A stretch of DNA of 35,790 bases from an uncultured Pseudoxanthomonas sp. (GTDB lineage Bacteria; Pseudomonadota; Gammaproteobacteria; Xanthomonadales; Xanthomonadaceae). Below, in pieces: positions 7,329-13,886 of this stretch (its first letter is position 1; each line of letters opens with the position of its first letter). The stretch spans positions 1-35,790 of the forward strand of contig CALJUL010000056.1 of assembly GCA_937975725.1 (NCBI GenBank), in the 5' to 3' direction. The notes beneath the pieces are model-generated. The model saw nothing but the letters and a program-made list of their open reading frames with translations. It did not search any database and was not told the DNA's origin. Position numbers and translations under genes: made by a program.

Positions 7329-8123
7329 TCATTCGCCCATCGCCTGCACGATGCGCTCGCGCGACAGCTCGGCGATGCGGCGGCGGCCGTCGACGTCGGC
7401 CACGCGGATCGGTTCCAGGAAACAGATGTCGGCGCTGCGCGCCGGTTCGCCCAGCAGGCGCACGAAGTTGGCGAAGAAGCTCTCCTTCGGCGCGAACGCC
7501 ACCACCGGCTGCGCGCTGCCGCGCGCGCCGTAGCGCAGGGCCACCGGCTGCACCGGCACGCCCGCCTCCACCGCCGCCAGGAAGATGCGCGCGTGGAACG
7601 GCCCCACCGCGTGCCCGTCGCGGGTGCGGCCCTCGGGGAACACGCCCACCGAGCGGCCCTCGCGCAGGCGCTGCATCATCGCCTGCAGCACGCCACCCAG
7701 CGATTCCTGACTGCCGCGCTGGTGGAAGATGGTCTGCCCCTGCGCCGCCAGCCAGCCCACCACCGGCCAGCCGCGGATCTCGTGCTTGGCCACGAACCCC
7801 ATCATGCGCTGGCTGTGCAGCGCCTCGATGTCGATCCAGCTCACGTGGTTGGCGACGAACAGCGTCGCCCCCGGCAGCGGCGCGCCGACCCGGCGCAGGC
7901 GGAAGCCGAAGATCCGCATCAGTCCGCTGGACCAGGCACGCACGGCGAAATCGCCCAGCGTTTCCCCGCCCACGCGTCGGCCCGCCAGCGGCGGCGTCAG
8001 GCAGAGCAGGGTGACGGGGAGGCACAGCAGCAGGTGGACCAGCAGCAACGGCACGCGGTACAGATAGCGGAACGCACGCGCCACGCGGCCGCCTCCGGCA
8101 ACGTGAACAGGGGGGGTGCTCAT
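7329..8123 (-). CDS. 1-acyl-sn-glycerol-3-phosphate acyltransferase family protein (PlsC-like)
   Basis: This 264-residue membrane-associated acyltransferase probably moves an acyl chain to a lysophospholipid or lysophosphatidate. It has an N-terminal hydrophobic anchor (about 22-45), the catalytic H-x4-D box NHVSWID (His93, Asp98), and the glycerophosphate-binding block FPEGRTRDG (162-170). The frame is open upstream to 8288, but the extra residues are Arg-rich and unlike the family. I chose ATG 8123, preceded by GGCGG, which gives the usual family length. It is the first gene of the minus-strand run to 2964. The exact acceptor lipid cannot be read from sequence. Confidence 0.9.
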   Translation of the reverse strand: MSTPPVHVAGGGRVARAFRYLYRVPLLLVHLLLCLPVTLLCLTPPLAGRRVGGETLGDFAVRAWSSGLMRIFGFRLRRVGAPLPGATLFVANHVSWIDIEALHSQRMMGFVAKHEIRGWPVVGWLAAQGQTIFHQRGSQESLGGVLQAMMQRLREGRSVGVFPEGRTRDGHAVGPFHARIFLAAVEAGVPVQPVALRYGARGSAQPVVAFAPKESFFANFVRLLGEPARSADICFLEPIRVADVDGRRRIAELSRERIVQAMGE

Positions 8124-8286
8124 TCCGCCACGATACCGGATGGTCCGGCCAATCGGAAACGCCGCGCCGTCGCGCCGCCTGTCCCTACGCCGGATGAACG
8201 GCCGTCGCCGGCCCTGACCAGTGGCACGGTGGCCCGCGCCGCGCGGGCGCCTAGGCTGCGCCTCTCCCCCGGCCGGAACCCCGTGC

Positions 8287-9006
8287 ATGCCTCGCGCCCA
8301 CCTGCTGTTGTTGCCGCTGCTGGCGCTCGCGGCCGGCGTCCCCGGCCATGCGCGCGAAGCCCGCCTGCGCCTGCCGGAAGGCTTCGACGCCCGCGCCGCG
8401 CCACAGGCGGTCAGCGGCCTCTCGCCCCGGCGCCACGGCGAACCGGTGCGCTTCGGCCCCTACAGCGCGCTGGAGATGCGCGAAGGCGGCCGCGTCGGCC
8501 GCGACATCCCGCTCGGGCGGTCCGCGCTGCGCAGCCTGGACCAGGGCTGGGCCTATACCGAGATCGCCCTCGGCCAACCGCCGGTGCAGACGCAATGCCG
8601 CGCCCGCAGCCGCGCCTACGTGCGCGGCGACGCCGGCGCCGAGTTCAGCGTCGACCTGGCCGCGCTGCAAGGGTCGCCGGTGCTGGCCTGCGGCTTCCGC
8701 GCCGACGGCGAACACGTGCTGCTGTTCCAGCTCCACCGGCGCGGCGACCGCCTGGACGGCGACGCCGACGGCCCCGGGGGCGCCTACCGCATCCGCAGCC
8801 TGCACGGCCTGGAAGGCACGCCGCTGCGCAGCGGCGATCCCGCCGGCTACGAGATCCTGAAGCAGGAACGGCCGGTAGCCGTGGTGGACCGCCTCAACGC
8901 GGGCAGCGTGGCAATGGACCCGGCGCTGGACGCCGAGGAGCAGGTGCGGTTGGCCGCGCTGGCGACCGCGCTGCTGCTGTTCGACCCGGCTTTCGGCGAC
9001 GGCTGA
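8287..9006 (+). CDS. Secreted or periplasmic protein of unknown function
   Basis: I do not recognise this 239-residue protein. It has a clear Sec signal peptide (MPRAHLLLLPLLALAAGVPG followed by HAREA). The mature part of roughly 215 residues is rich in Arg, Ala and Asp. Two cysteines (in QTQCRARS and VLACGFRAD) could form a disulfide. No membrane helix, lipobox or enzymatic motif is visible. The frame opens earlier at 8221, but the ATG at 8287 gives the signal peptide at the very N-terminus. A TAGGCT hexamer at 8252-8257 could be its -10. It converges on the thioesterase gene, with stops two bases apart, and diverges from the acyltransferase gene. Confidence 0.75.
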   Translation: MPRAHLLLLPLLALAAGVPGHAREARLRLPEGFDARAAPQAVSGLSPRRHGEPVRFGPYSALEMREGGRVGRDIPLGRSALRSLDQGWAYTEIALGQPPVQTQCRARSRAYVRGDAGAEFSVDLAALQGSPVLACGFRADGEHVLLFQLHRRGDRLDGDADGPGGAYRIRSLHGLEGTPLRSGDPAGYEILKQERPVAVVDRLNAGSVAMDPALDAEEQVRLAALATALLLFDPAFGDG

Positions 9007-9008
9007 AG

Positions 9009-9437
9009 TCAGCCCTGCGGCCGCGGCACCACCGCCAGGGTCAGGCGCGAGGCGCAGACCAGCTTGCCCTCGTCGTTCTCGATGCGGATCTCCCACAACT
9101 GCGTGCTGCGGCCCACGTGCAGCGCGCGGGCGGTGCCGGTGACCGTGCCGCCGCGCATCGCGCGCACGTGGTTGGCGTTGATCTCCAGCCCGACCACCAT
9201 CTCCCGCGAAGTGTCCACGCACAGGTTGCCGGCCATGCTGCCCAGCGTTTCGGCCAGCGCCACCGAAGCGCCGCCGTGCAGGATGCCGTAGGGCTGCACC
9301 GTGCGCGCGTCCACCGGCATCGTGCCGCGCAGCCAGTCCTCGCCGGCCGCGGTGACGACGATGCCCAGCCGGGACACCAGCGTGTCCGCCGCATGGGCGT
9401 TGAGGGCGGCGATGTCGACGGGAGCGCGGAAAGCCAT
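9009..9437 (-). CDS. Hotdog-fold acyl-CoA thioesterase (YdiI/EntH/PaaI type)
   Basis: This 142-residue hotdog thioesterase has Gln48, the HGG motif (LHGGASVALAE, His54) and Glu63. These are the same catalytic residues at the same numbers that I recall for E. coli YdiI (1,4-dihydroxy-2-naphthoyl-CoA hydrolase) and EntH. The C-terminal half (EINANHVRAMRGGTVTGTAR) forms the expected strands. YdiI acts in menaquinone synthesis and on other aryl- or acyl-CoAs; no menaquinone genes are nearby, so the substrate here is open. The start ATG at 9437 lacks a clear Shine-Dalgarno. The gene appears monocistronic. Confidence 0.9.
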   Translation of the reverse strand: MAFRAPVDIAALNAHAADTLVSRLGIVVTAAGEDWLRGTMPVDARTVQPYGILHGGASVALAETLGSMAGNLCVDTSREMVVGLEINANHVRAMRGGTVTGTARALHVGRSTQLWEIRIENDEGKLVCASRLTLAVVPRPQG

Positions 9438-9544
9438 GGCAACGGACCGGAAGGAGATGGCCGGATTCTACCGGCGCGCGGACCGGCGAGTAGTCGGAGG
9501 CTCATGGGTACAAGCGCAGCCGCAAGCTCTGACCCCCAGGCTGT

Positions 9545-9571
9545 TGTAGGAGCAACGCAAGTCGCGACCGC
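9545..9571 (+). repeat. REP-like repeat, GTAGGAGCNACNCAAGTCGCGACCGC type
   Basis: TGTAGGAGCAACGCAAGTCG followed by CGACCGC is a dispersed intergenic element. It is related in its GTAGGAG head and CGACCGC tail to the GGGGCTTCAGCCCC elements. An inverted copy lies about 120 bp away at 9689-9711, making a head-to-tail pair able to form a large stem. Confidence 0.75.
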
Positions 9572-9688
9572 ACGCCCAGGAACACGGGAAACGCGAACGA
9601 GCATGTCTCAGCCAGACGACCGCGGACACGGCTTTTCGCATCGACCTTCTTGGCACCCATGCCTGTCGGCTCGCCCTCGAATCGACTC

Positions 9689-9711
9689 GTCGCGACTCAC
9701 GTCGCTCCCAC
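9689..9711 (-). repeat. Inverted copy of the GTAGGAGCNACNCAAGTCGCGAC repeat
   Basis: The plus strand reads GTCGCGACTCACGTCGCTCC followed by CAC, the reverse complement of a GTGGGAGCGACGTGAGTCGCGAC unit. Together with the copy at 9545 it forms an inverted pair. Confidence 0.7.
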
Positions 9712-9764
9712 CGCCGTTCCTGGCTCCCATCGCCGCTCCCGCAACGCGCGTCCCTTCGCGCCTC

Positions 9765-9793
9765 CCTGTAGGAGGGGCTTCAGCCCAGACGCG
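9765..9793 (+). repeat. REP-like repeat, GGGGCTTCAGCCC type
   Basis: CCTGTAGGAGGGGCTTCAGC followed by CCAGACGCG matches the copy at 1845 with small changes at the tail. It is paired with the inverted copy at 9902. Confidence 0.8.
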
Positions 9794-9901
9794 ATGGCGT
9801 TGCAGCGGCATGACCCATGAACACGCAGCAATATGCTCACGGCACGGGAAAAATCCGGCACCGCGCAACGCACGGCCGCACATCACATCGCGGTCACGCC
9901 G

Positions 9902-9927
9902 GTCGGGGCTGAAACCCCTCCTGCAGG
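9902..9927 (-). repeat. Inverted copy of the GGGGCTTCAGCCCC repeat
   Basis: TCGGGGCTGAAACCCCTCCT followed by GCAGG is the reverse complement of the element at 9765. It lies 24 bp past the stop of the phospholipase D gene, where its hairpin could act as a transcription end. Confidence 0.75.
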
Positions 9928-9951
9928 ATTGCGCCGGCCATCCCTCCGGGC

Positions 9952-11916
9952 TCAGAGAATCGGCACCAGCCCGGCGCCGAAGGCGGTCAGGACGCGGGTG
10001 TACAGCCACTTCGGCCCGACGTTGACCTCGGGGAAATCGCCCACCGCCACGTAGCAGCGATGGAACGCCGGGTCCTTCGGCTCCACCGGCAGCGGGCAGT
10101 CCGGGCCGGGCCGGAATTCGTAGCTGGTCGCGTAGCGCCAGGGCCACAGGTCGAAGATCGGCAGCGCCTCGGATACCTTGCCCAGGCTGTAGTCCAGCCC
10201 GGAGAACACCGGCGGCTTGGCGCGCGGGGCGATCACCCAAGAATTCTCCGGCGCCATGTCGCGGCGGATACTGCTCGCCAGCGCCCGGGCGAAGGCGTCG
10301 TCGCGGATCACCACCGCCGCCTCGGTGTTGTAGTTCTCCGAACGCGGGTCGAAGTTGTGGGTGCCGATCACCGCGATGCGCCCGTCGATCACCATCGACT
10401 TGGCGTGCAGGCCCATGCGCACGCCGGCGCGCTTGAGCGGCAGCGGTTCGGCGGCCGCGCCGCTGCTCAGGAACGACGGCCGCGGCTCGGTGCGCTGCAG
10501 GCGGCGCGTGGTCTCGCCGGTGCCGGACGACGCGGGCCCGATCGAGCCGGACGGGCCGCGCAGGCTGCCGCCGTAGCGCCCGCCCCGTCCGCTTTCCGGC
10601 AGCGCCACCGGCGGCCCTTCCGGCATCAGCGCCGCGTAGTCCACCGGCGCGTCCTCCGGAAAGGGCTTGTACTCGTGGATGCGGAAGCCGAACTCGCGCA
10701 GGTAGCGGCGCTTGTACTTGAACGACATCGAATAGACGACCGGGTTATCGGTGGCCGCCAGGCTGTTGGTGGACACCACCACCTGCGGCGGCGGCCGGCG
10801 CTTGCGCATCTCCCGGAACATCGCCTGCGCCTGCTTGGACATCACCAGGTAGGGCGTCTGCAACAGCACTTCCTCGCGCGCGCCGGCGATCAGCGCCTCG
10901 ATCTCCGGCGCCGCGGGGGCGGCGCTGGGCGCACGCTCGCGGCGGTGCTTCTGCGGCAGGTCGGCCACGTACTGCACCGCGCCGACGGGCAGGGCCGGCT
11001 CCACCAGGCGCTCGCGCACCACCTCCGCGTCGGACGCCTCGCGCGAGGCCAGTTCCACCCGCTCCGGCCGCAGGTAGCCGGGTTCCGGCATCGCCGGTAC
11101 GCCGGATTCCAGCAGGCTGCGGCCGACGTCGTTGAGGCGCTCGGCCGGCACGCTGCGGCGCGCGTCCCAGAACGCCTGGAAGTTGCGCGCCATCGCCGCC
11201 GCCTCCGGCCCGGCCACCAGCACGTCGCGGTCGCGGAAGTTGTACTGCGCATCCCAATCGTAATAGTCGTCCTGGTAGTTGCGCCCGCCGCTGATGCCGA
11301 TGGCGTCGTCCACCAGCAGCAGCTTGGTGTGCATGCGCTGGTTGAAGCGGCGGAAACAGCACAGCACGCTGCCGGCGTAGTCCAGGTAGTTCAGCTTGGC
11401 CTTGCCGAAGCTGGGGTTGTAGATGCGGATGGCGAAGTTCTCGTGCGCGCCGGACAGCGCCGCCAGAATGTGCAGGTCGGCGATGGCCGAGAGCTGGTCG
11501 ATCAGCACGCGCACCTTCACCCCGCGCCGTGCGGCGGCCAGCAGTTCGTCCAGCACCAGCCGCGCGCTGTCGTCCTTGTCGAAGATGTAGGTCTGCAGGT
11601 CGATGCGCGCGCGCGCGCTGCGGATCAGGTTGAGCCGCGCCAGCAGCGCGTCCGAGCCGCGGTCCAGGATCAGCGCATAGTGGCGCGGCGCCGCAGGCGT
11701 GGAGGCGGCCTGCGCTTGGCCGGCCAGGTCGTACAGCGGCGAGGGCTGCGCGCAGGCGTCGGCCCGCGTGCAGTCGACCACCTCCGAGCGTGCGGCGGCG
11801 GCGATGCCGGCGGCGCGGTCGCGCTGCGCTTCGCTCAGGCCGGCACAGGCGCTGCACAGCAGCGCCAGGCACAGCACCGCGGCGCGCGCGGCCCGCGTCG
11901 TCCAGCCCGGGCTCAC
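9952..11916 (-). CDS. Phospholipase D family lipoprotein (ClsC/YmdC-like)
   Basis: This 654-residue protein has two HKD catalytic motifs, MHTKLLLVDDAIGISGGRN (His196, Lys198, Asp203) and LHAKSMVIDGRIAVIGTHNF (His504, Lys506, Asp511). It therefore has a full phospholipase D active site, as in cardiolipin synthase C. The N-terminus (AAVLCLALLCSAC) looks like a lipoprotein or signal-anchor sequence with Cys24. A Gly/Ser/Arg-rich stretch at about 437-497 is an insertion ahead of the second motif. The start is a GTG at 11916 forming GTGA with the upstream stop, indicating translational coupling; the frame further upstream reads through the YceI gene and is not credible. Likely role: membrane phospholipid transfer or cleavage in the envelope. 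The reaction is inferred from the family. Confidence 0.88.
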   Translation of the reverse strand: MSPGWTTRAARAAVLCLALLCSACAGLSEAQRDRAAGIAAAARSEVVDCTRADACAQPSPLYDLAGQAQAASTPAAPRHYALILDRGSDALLARLNLIRSARARIDLQTYIFDKDDSARLVLDELLAAARRGVKVRVLIDQLSAIADLHILAALSGAHENFAIRIYNPSFGKAKLNYLDYAGSVLCCFRRFNQRMHTKLLLVDDAIGISGGRNYQDDYYDWDAQYNFRDRDVLVAGPEAAAMARNFQAFWDARRSVPAERLNDVGRSLLESGVPAMPEPGYLRPERVELASREASDAEVVRERLVEPALPVGAVQYVADLPQKHRRERAPSAAPAAPEIEALIAGAREEVLLQTPYLVMSKQAQAMFREMRKRRPPPQVVVSTNSLAATDNPVVYSMSFKYKRRYLREFGFRIHEYKPFPEDAPVDYAALMPEGPPVALPESGRGGRYGGSLRGPSGSIGPASSGTGETTRRLQRTEPRPSFLSSGAAAEPLPLKRAGVRMGLHAKSMVIDGRIAVIGTHNFDPRSENYNTEAAVVIRDDAFARALASSIRRDMAPENSWVIAPRAKPPVFSGLDYSLGKVSEALPIFDLWPWRYATSYEFRPGPDCPLPVEPKDPAFHRCYVAVGDFPEVNVGPKWLYTRVLTAFGAGLVPIL

Positions 11917-12497
11917 GGCTGCGCCCCGTCCCTGACCCGGGCACGCAGCACGAACACCACCCGGTCGCTCACCGCCAGCATCCAGTCGTCCATGCCGTAG
12001 TCGCTGCGCCGTACCGCGCCGGTGGCGACCACGTCGCAGTCCTTCGCCGGGCGCGCGCATTCGGACGGCGCCACCTCCAGCCCGCGCGGCCGGCTGATGC
12101 CCTTGATGCTGAGCTCGCCTTCCAGTGTGCCGCCCTCGTGCAGCAGGCGTTCGTCGTAGGGCTGCGACACGAAGGTCACCACCGGGTAGCGGTCGGCGTC
12201 GAAGAACTTCTCGCTGCGCGCCCAGTCGCTGTAGCGCGGATGGCCGAGGATCTCCACGTCGCGGGTGTACATGCGCAGGCGCACCTGGCGCCGGCCGTCG
12301 GGCAGGTGCGCCACGTCGCCCTCGTAATGGCGGAACACGCCGTCCAGCACCTGGCCCCAGCGCGTGCGCAGCTCGAAGCCCAGCCGCGTGTGCACGGGAT
12401 CGAAATCGGTCTTCTCGACCGCCTGCGCCGGCAGCGCGGCCAGCAGGCCCAGGCCGATCGCGCCCAGCAGCCCGCCCAGCGGCACTGCCGGGGTCAT
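11913..12497 (-). CDS. YceI-family periplasmic lipid/polyisoprenoid-binding protein
   Basis: This 194-residue protein has a Sec signal peptide (MTPAVPLGGLLGAIGLGLLA then ALPAQA) and a YceI lipocalin-like barrel. Visible family features are FDPVHTRLGFELRTRWGQ at the start, VTFVSQPYDERL, the GTLEGELSIKGISRP strand and the terminal DRVVFVLRARV. YceI proteins bind long isoprenoids or fatty amides. The ATG at 12497 overlaps the sixA stop as ATGA, so I prefer it over a GTG two codons earlier. Its own stop overlaps the GTG of the phospholipase D gene. A periplasmic lipid binder next to a phospholipid-modifying enzyme suggests a shared envelope role. Confidence 0.92.
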   Translation of the reverse strand: MTPAVPLGGLLGAIGLGLLAALPAQAVEKTDFDPVHTRLGFELRTRWGQVLDGVFRHYEGDVAHLPDGRRQVRLRMYTRDVEILGHPRYSDWARSEKFFDADRYPVVTFVSQPYDERLLHEGGTLEGELSIKGISRPRGLEVAPSECARPAKDCDVVATGAVRRSDYGMDDWMLAVSDRVVFVLRARVRDGAQP

Positions 12498-12970
12498 GGC
12501 CACCAGAAGGCGGACAGGCTCGCGATCCCCGGTTCGATGATGGCGTCGGCCGGCAGCGACAACACCGCGACCCCGGCCGGCGGCATGCCGCGGTAATCGC
12601 TGGACTGCCCGCTGTGCATCAGCGCCGCCAGCCGTTCAAGGCCCGGGTTGTGGCCCACCATCAGCAGGCGCTCGACTTCGCGGTGCTGGTCGGCCAGGTC
12701 CGCCAAGGTGCCGGGAGTGGCTTCGTAGATGCGGTCTTCCAGCCGCTGCTCGACGTAGCCCAGCGCGGACAGCACCGCCTCCAGCGTCTCGCGGGCGCGT
12801 CGCGCCGGCGAGCACAGCACGCGGTCGGGCACCAGGCCCTTCTCCTTCAGCCAGCGCGCGGCCGCCTCGGCCTCGGCCAGCCCCTGCGGCGACAGCGGCC
12901 GATCGAGGTCCGATTGCCCGGGCGTGGTCGGCTCGGCGTGGGCGTGGCGGAGCAGGATGAGTTCACGCAT
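12494..12970 (-). CDS. sixA: Phosphohistidine phosphatase SixA
   Basis: This 158-residue histidine phosphatase has the catalytic LLRHAHAE motif (Arg8, His9), a second Arg in SPARRARET and the second catalytic His in VGHNPGLERL (His107). The length matches SixA, which removes phosphate from His in phosphorelay proteins such as ArcB or the nitrogen-PTS protein NPr. No such partner is encoded nearby. It follows the ParA-like gene by 21 nt and overlaps the YceI gene by 4 nt (ATGA). GAGGACCCCGTACCC lies before its ATG. The family call is firm; the target is unknown. Confidence 0.93.
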   Translation of the reverse strand: MRELILLRHAHAEPTTPGQSDLDRPLSPQGLAEAEAAARWLKEKGLVPDRVLCSPARRARETLEAVLSALGYVEQRLEDRIYEATPGTLADLADQHREVERLLMVGHNPGLERLAALMHSGQSSDYRGMPPAGVAVLSLPADAIIEPGIASLSAFWWP

Positions 12971-12991
12971 GGGTACGGGGTCCTCGAAGCA

Positions 12992-13624
12992 TCAGGCTTT
13001 CTTGATCCATTTCAGCAGGGGTTCCCAGTCGGACTGGTGGTCGCGCACCTGGGCCGACCGGTAATCGAACAGGCTGCGCCCCAGTCCCGCCAGGACCACA
13101 TAGGCTTGGGTATCGCGCAACTGGGCCACGACCGGATACGGCCAGGTCTTGAGCATCTCCACCGCCTGCTGCGAGGCGTTGGTCCACGGCTTGCTGCGGT
13201 TGACCACCAGCCCCACCGGCAGCTTGCGCTTGTGCACGCGCGGCACCTTGGCCAGGGTGTTGAGGAAGCCGACCGTGGCCTCGATGTCCAGCGCCGACGG
13301 CAGCACCGGCACCACCACCGCGTCGGCGTGCTCCAGGAAGCTGTCCAGGTCGTCGGCCATGGCGCCGGCGGCGGCGTCGACCACCACCCGCTCGGCGTCC
13401 TCGGGCAGCCAGGCGCGCCAGGCGCGCTTGCCGCTGGCGTCGATCGGCAGCACGGCGCTCTCCAGTTCGGCGCGGCGCTCGGCCCAGCGGGTGGAGGAGT
13501 GCTGCGGGTCCGCATCCACCAGCACCGTGCGCTTGCCGTCCAGCGCGAAATACGCGGCCAGGTTGGTCGCCAGGGTGGTCTTGCCCGCGCCGCCCTTGGA
13601 GCTGGCGACCAGAATCGTCTTCAT
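12992..13624 (-). CDS. ParA/MinD-family ATPase without a visible ParB partner
   Basis: This 210-residue protein carries the deviant Walker A KGGAGKTT (residues 10-17), the switch VLVDADPQHSST (34-45), and VVVDAAAGAM at the Walker B position. It is shorter than chromosomal ParA (about 260) and lacks an N-terminal DNA-binding extension, as in McdA- or ParA-like orphan ATPases that position proteins or organelles. No ParB or cargo gene adjoins it. It is the first gene of a minus-strand unit with sixA, yceI and pld genes. The start at 13624 is the only sensible one. Function beyond ATP-driven positioning is not known. Confidence 0.9.
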   Translation of the reverse strand: MKTILVASSKGGAGKTTLATNLAAYFALDGKRTVLVDADPQHSSTRWAERRAELESAVLPIDASGKRAWRAWLPEDAERVVVDAAAGAMADDLDSFLEHADAVVVPVLPSALDIEATVGFLNTLAKVPRVHKRKLPVGLVVNRSKPWTNASQQAVEMLKTWPYPVVAQLRDTQAYVVLAGLGRSLFDYRSAQVRDHQSDWEPLLKWIKKA

Positions 13625-13721
13625 GCGCGCACCTCGTTGCCCGGGGAGCCCGCAGGGTACACCGGGGGGAGTTAAGCGGGAACGGGGCGTGTGATTCGAC
13701 GCTTTCAGGTTGCAGACGCGA

Positions 13722-13750
13722 TTGCAGGAGGGGCTTCAGCCCCGACCGCG
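13722..13750 (+). repeat. REP-like repeat, GGGGCTTCAGCCCC type
   Basis: TTGCAGGAGGGGCTTCAGCC followed by CCGACCGCG is a copy of the dispersed element. An inverted copy begins 32 bp further on, so the pair can form a long stem-loop in the divergent region between the ParA-like and AAA+ genes. Confidence 0.8.
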
Positions 13751-13781
13751 AGTCGAGGGTTCAGCAGGTCCGGATGAAAAG

Positions 13782-13808
13782 CATCGGGGCTGAAGCCCCT
13801 CCTACAGG
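13782..13808 (-). repeat. Inverted copy of the GGGGCTTCAGCCCC repeat
   Basis: CATCGGGGCTGAAGCCCCTC followed by CTACAGG is the near-perfect reverse complement of the copy at 13722. The two arms face each other across 31 bp. Confidence 0.8.
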
Positions 13809-13886
13809 GACCTCCCGCCTGCCGCCTCTCCCTGCCTGTTCCCGAGGCCCCCTGCTATCTTTCCCGTCCCCACGGACCGGCCGCCC

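Larger units (their letters stand above)
9438..9951. other. 514-bp non-coding stretch carrying four dispersed repeats
   Basis: No convincing gene is present. The stretch holds two families of REP-like elements: a GTAGGAGCAACGCAAGTCGCGAC unit at 9545 with an inverted partner at 9689, and a GGGGCTTCAGCCC unit at 9765 with an inverted partner at 9902. Degraded CGCTCCC-type pieces lie between 9712 and 9750. The convergent or tandem gene ends on both sides point minus-ward, so this is the promoter side of the thioesterase and the 3' side of the phospholipase D gene. Confidence 0.7.

Noticed and set aside
9438..9951. CRISPR-like array from the repeated 25-30-bp units
   Set aside because: Units belong to two families, alternate in orientation and are irregularly spaced. 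They are REP-like elements, and no cas gene is present.
5898..10025. Plus-strand open frame of about 1,375 codons across the YheT, acyltransferase and thioesterase genes
   Set aside because: It is antisense to several well-identified genes and has low-complexity Arg/Ala/Gln composition.
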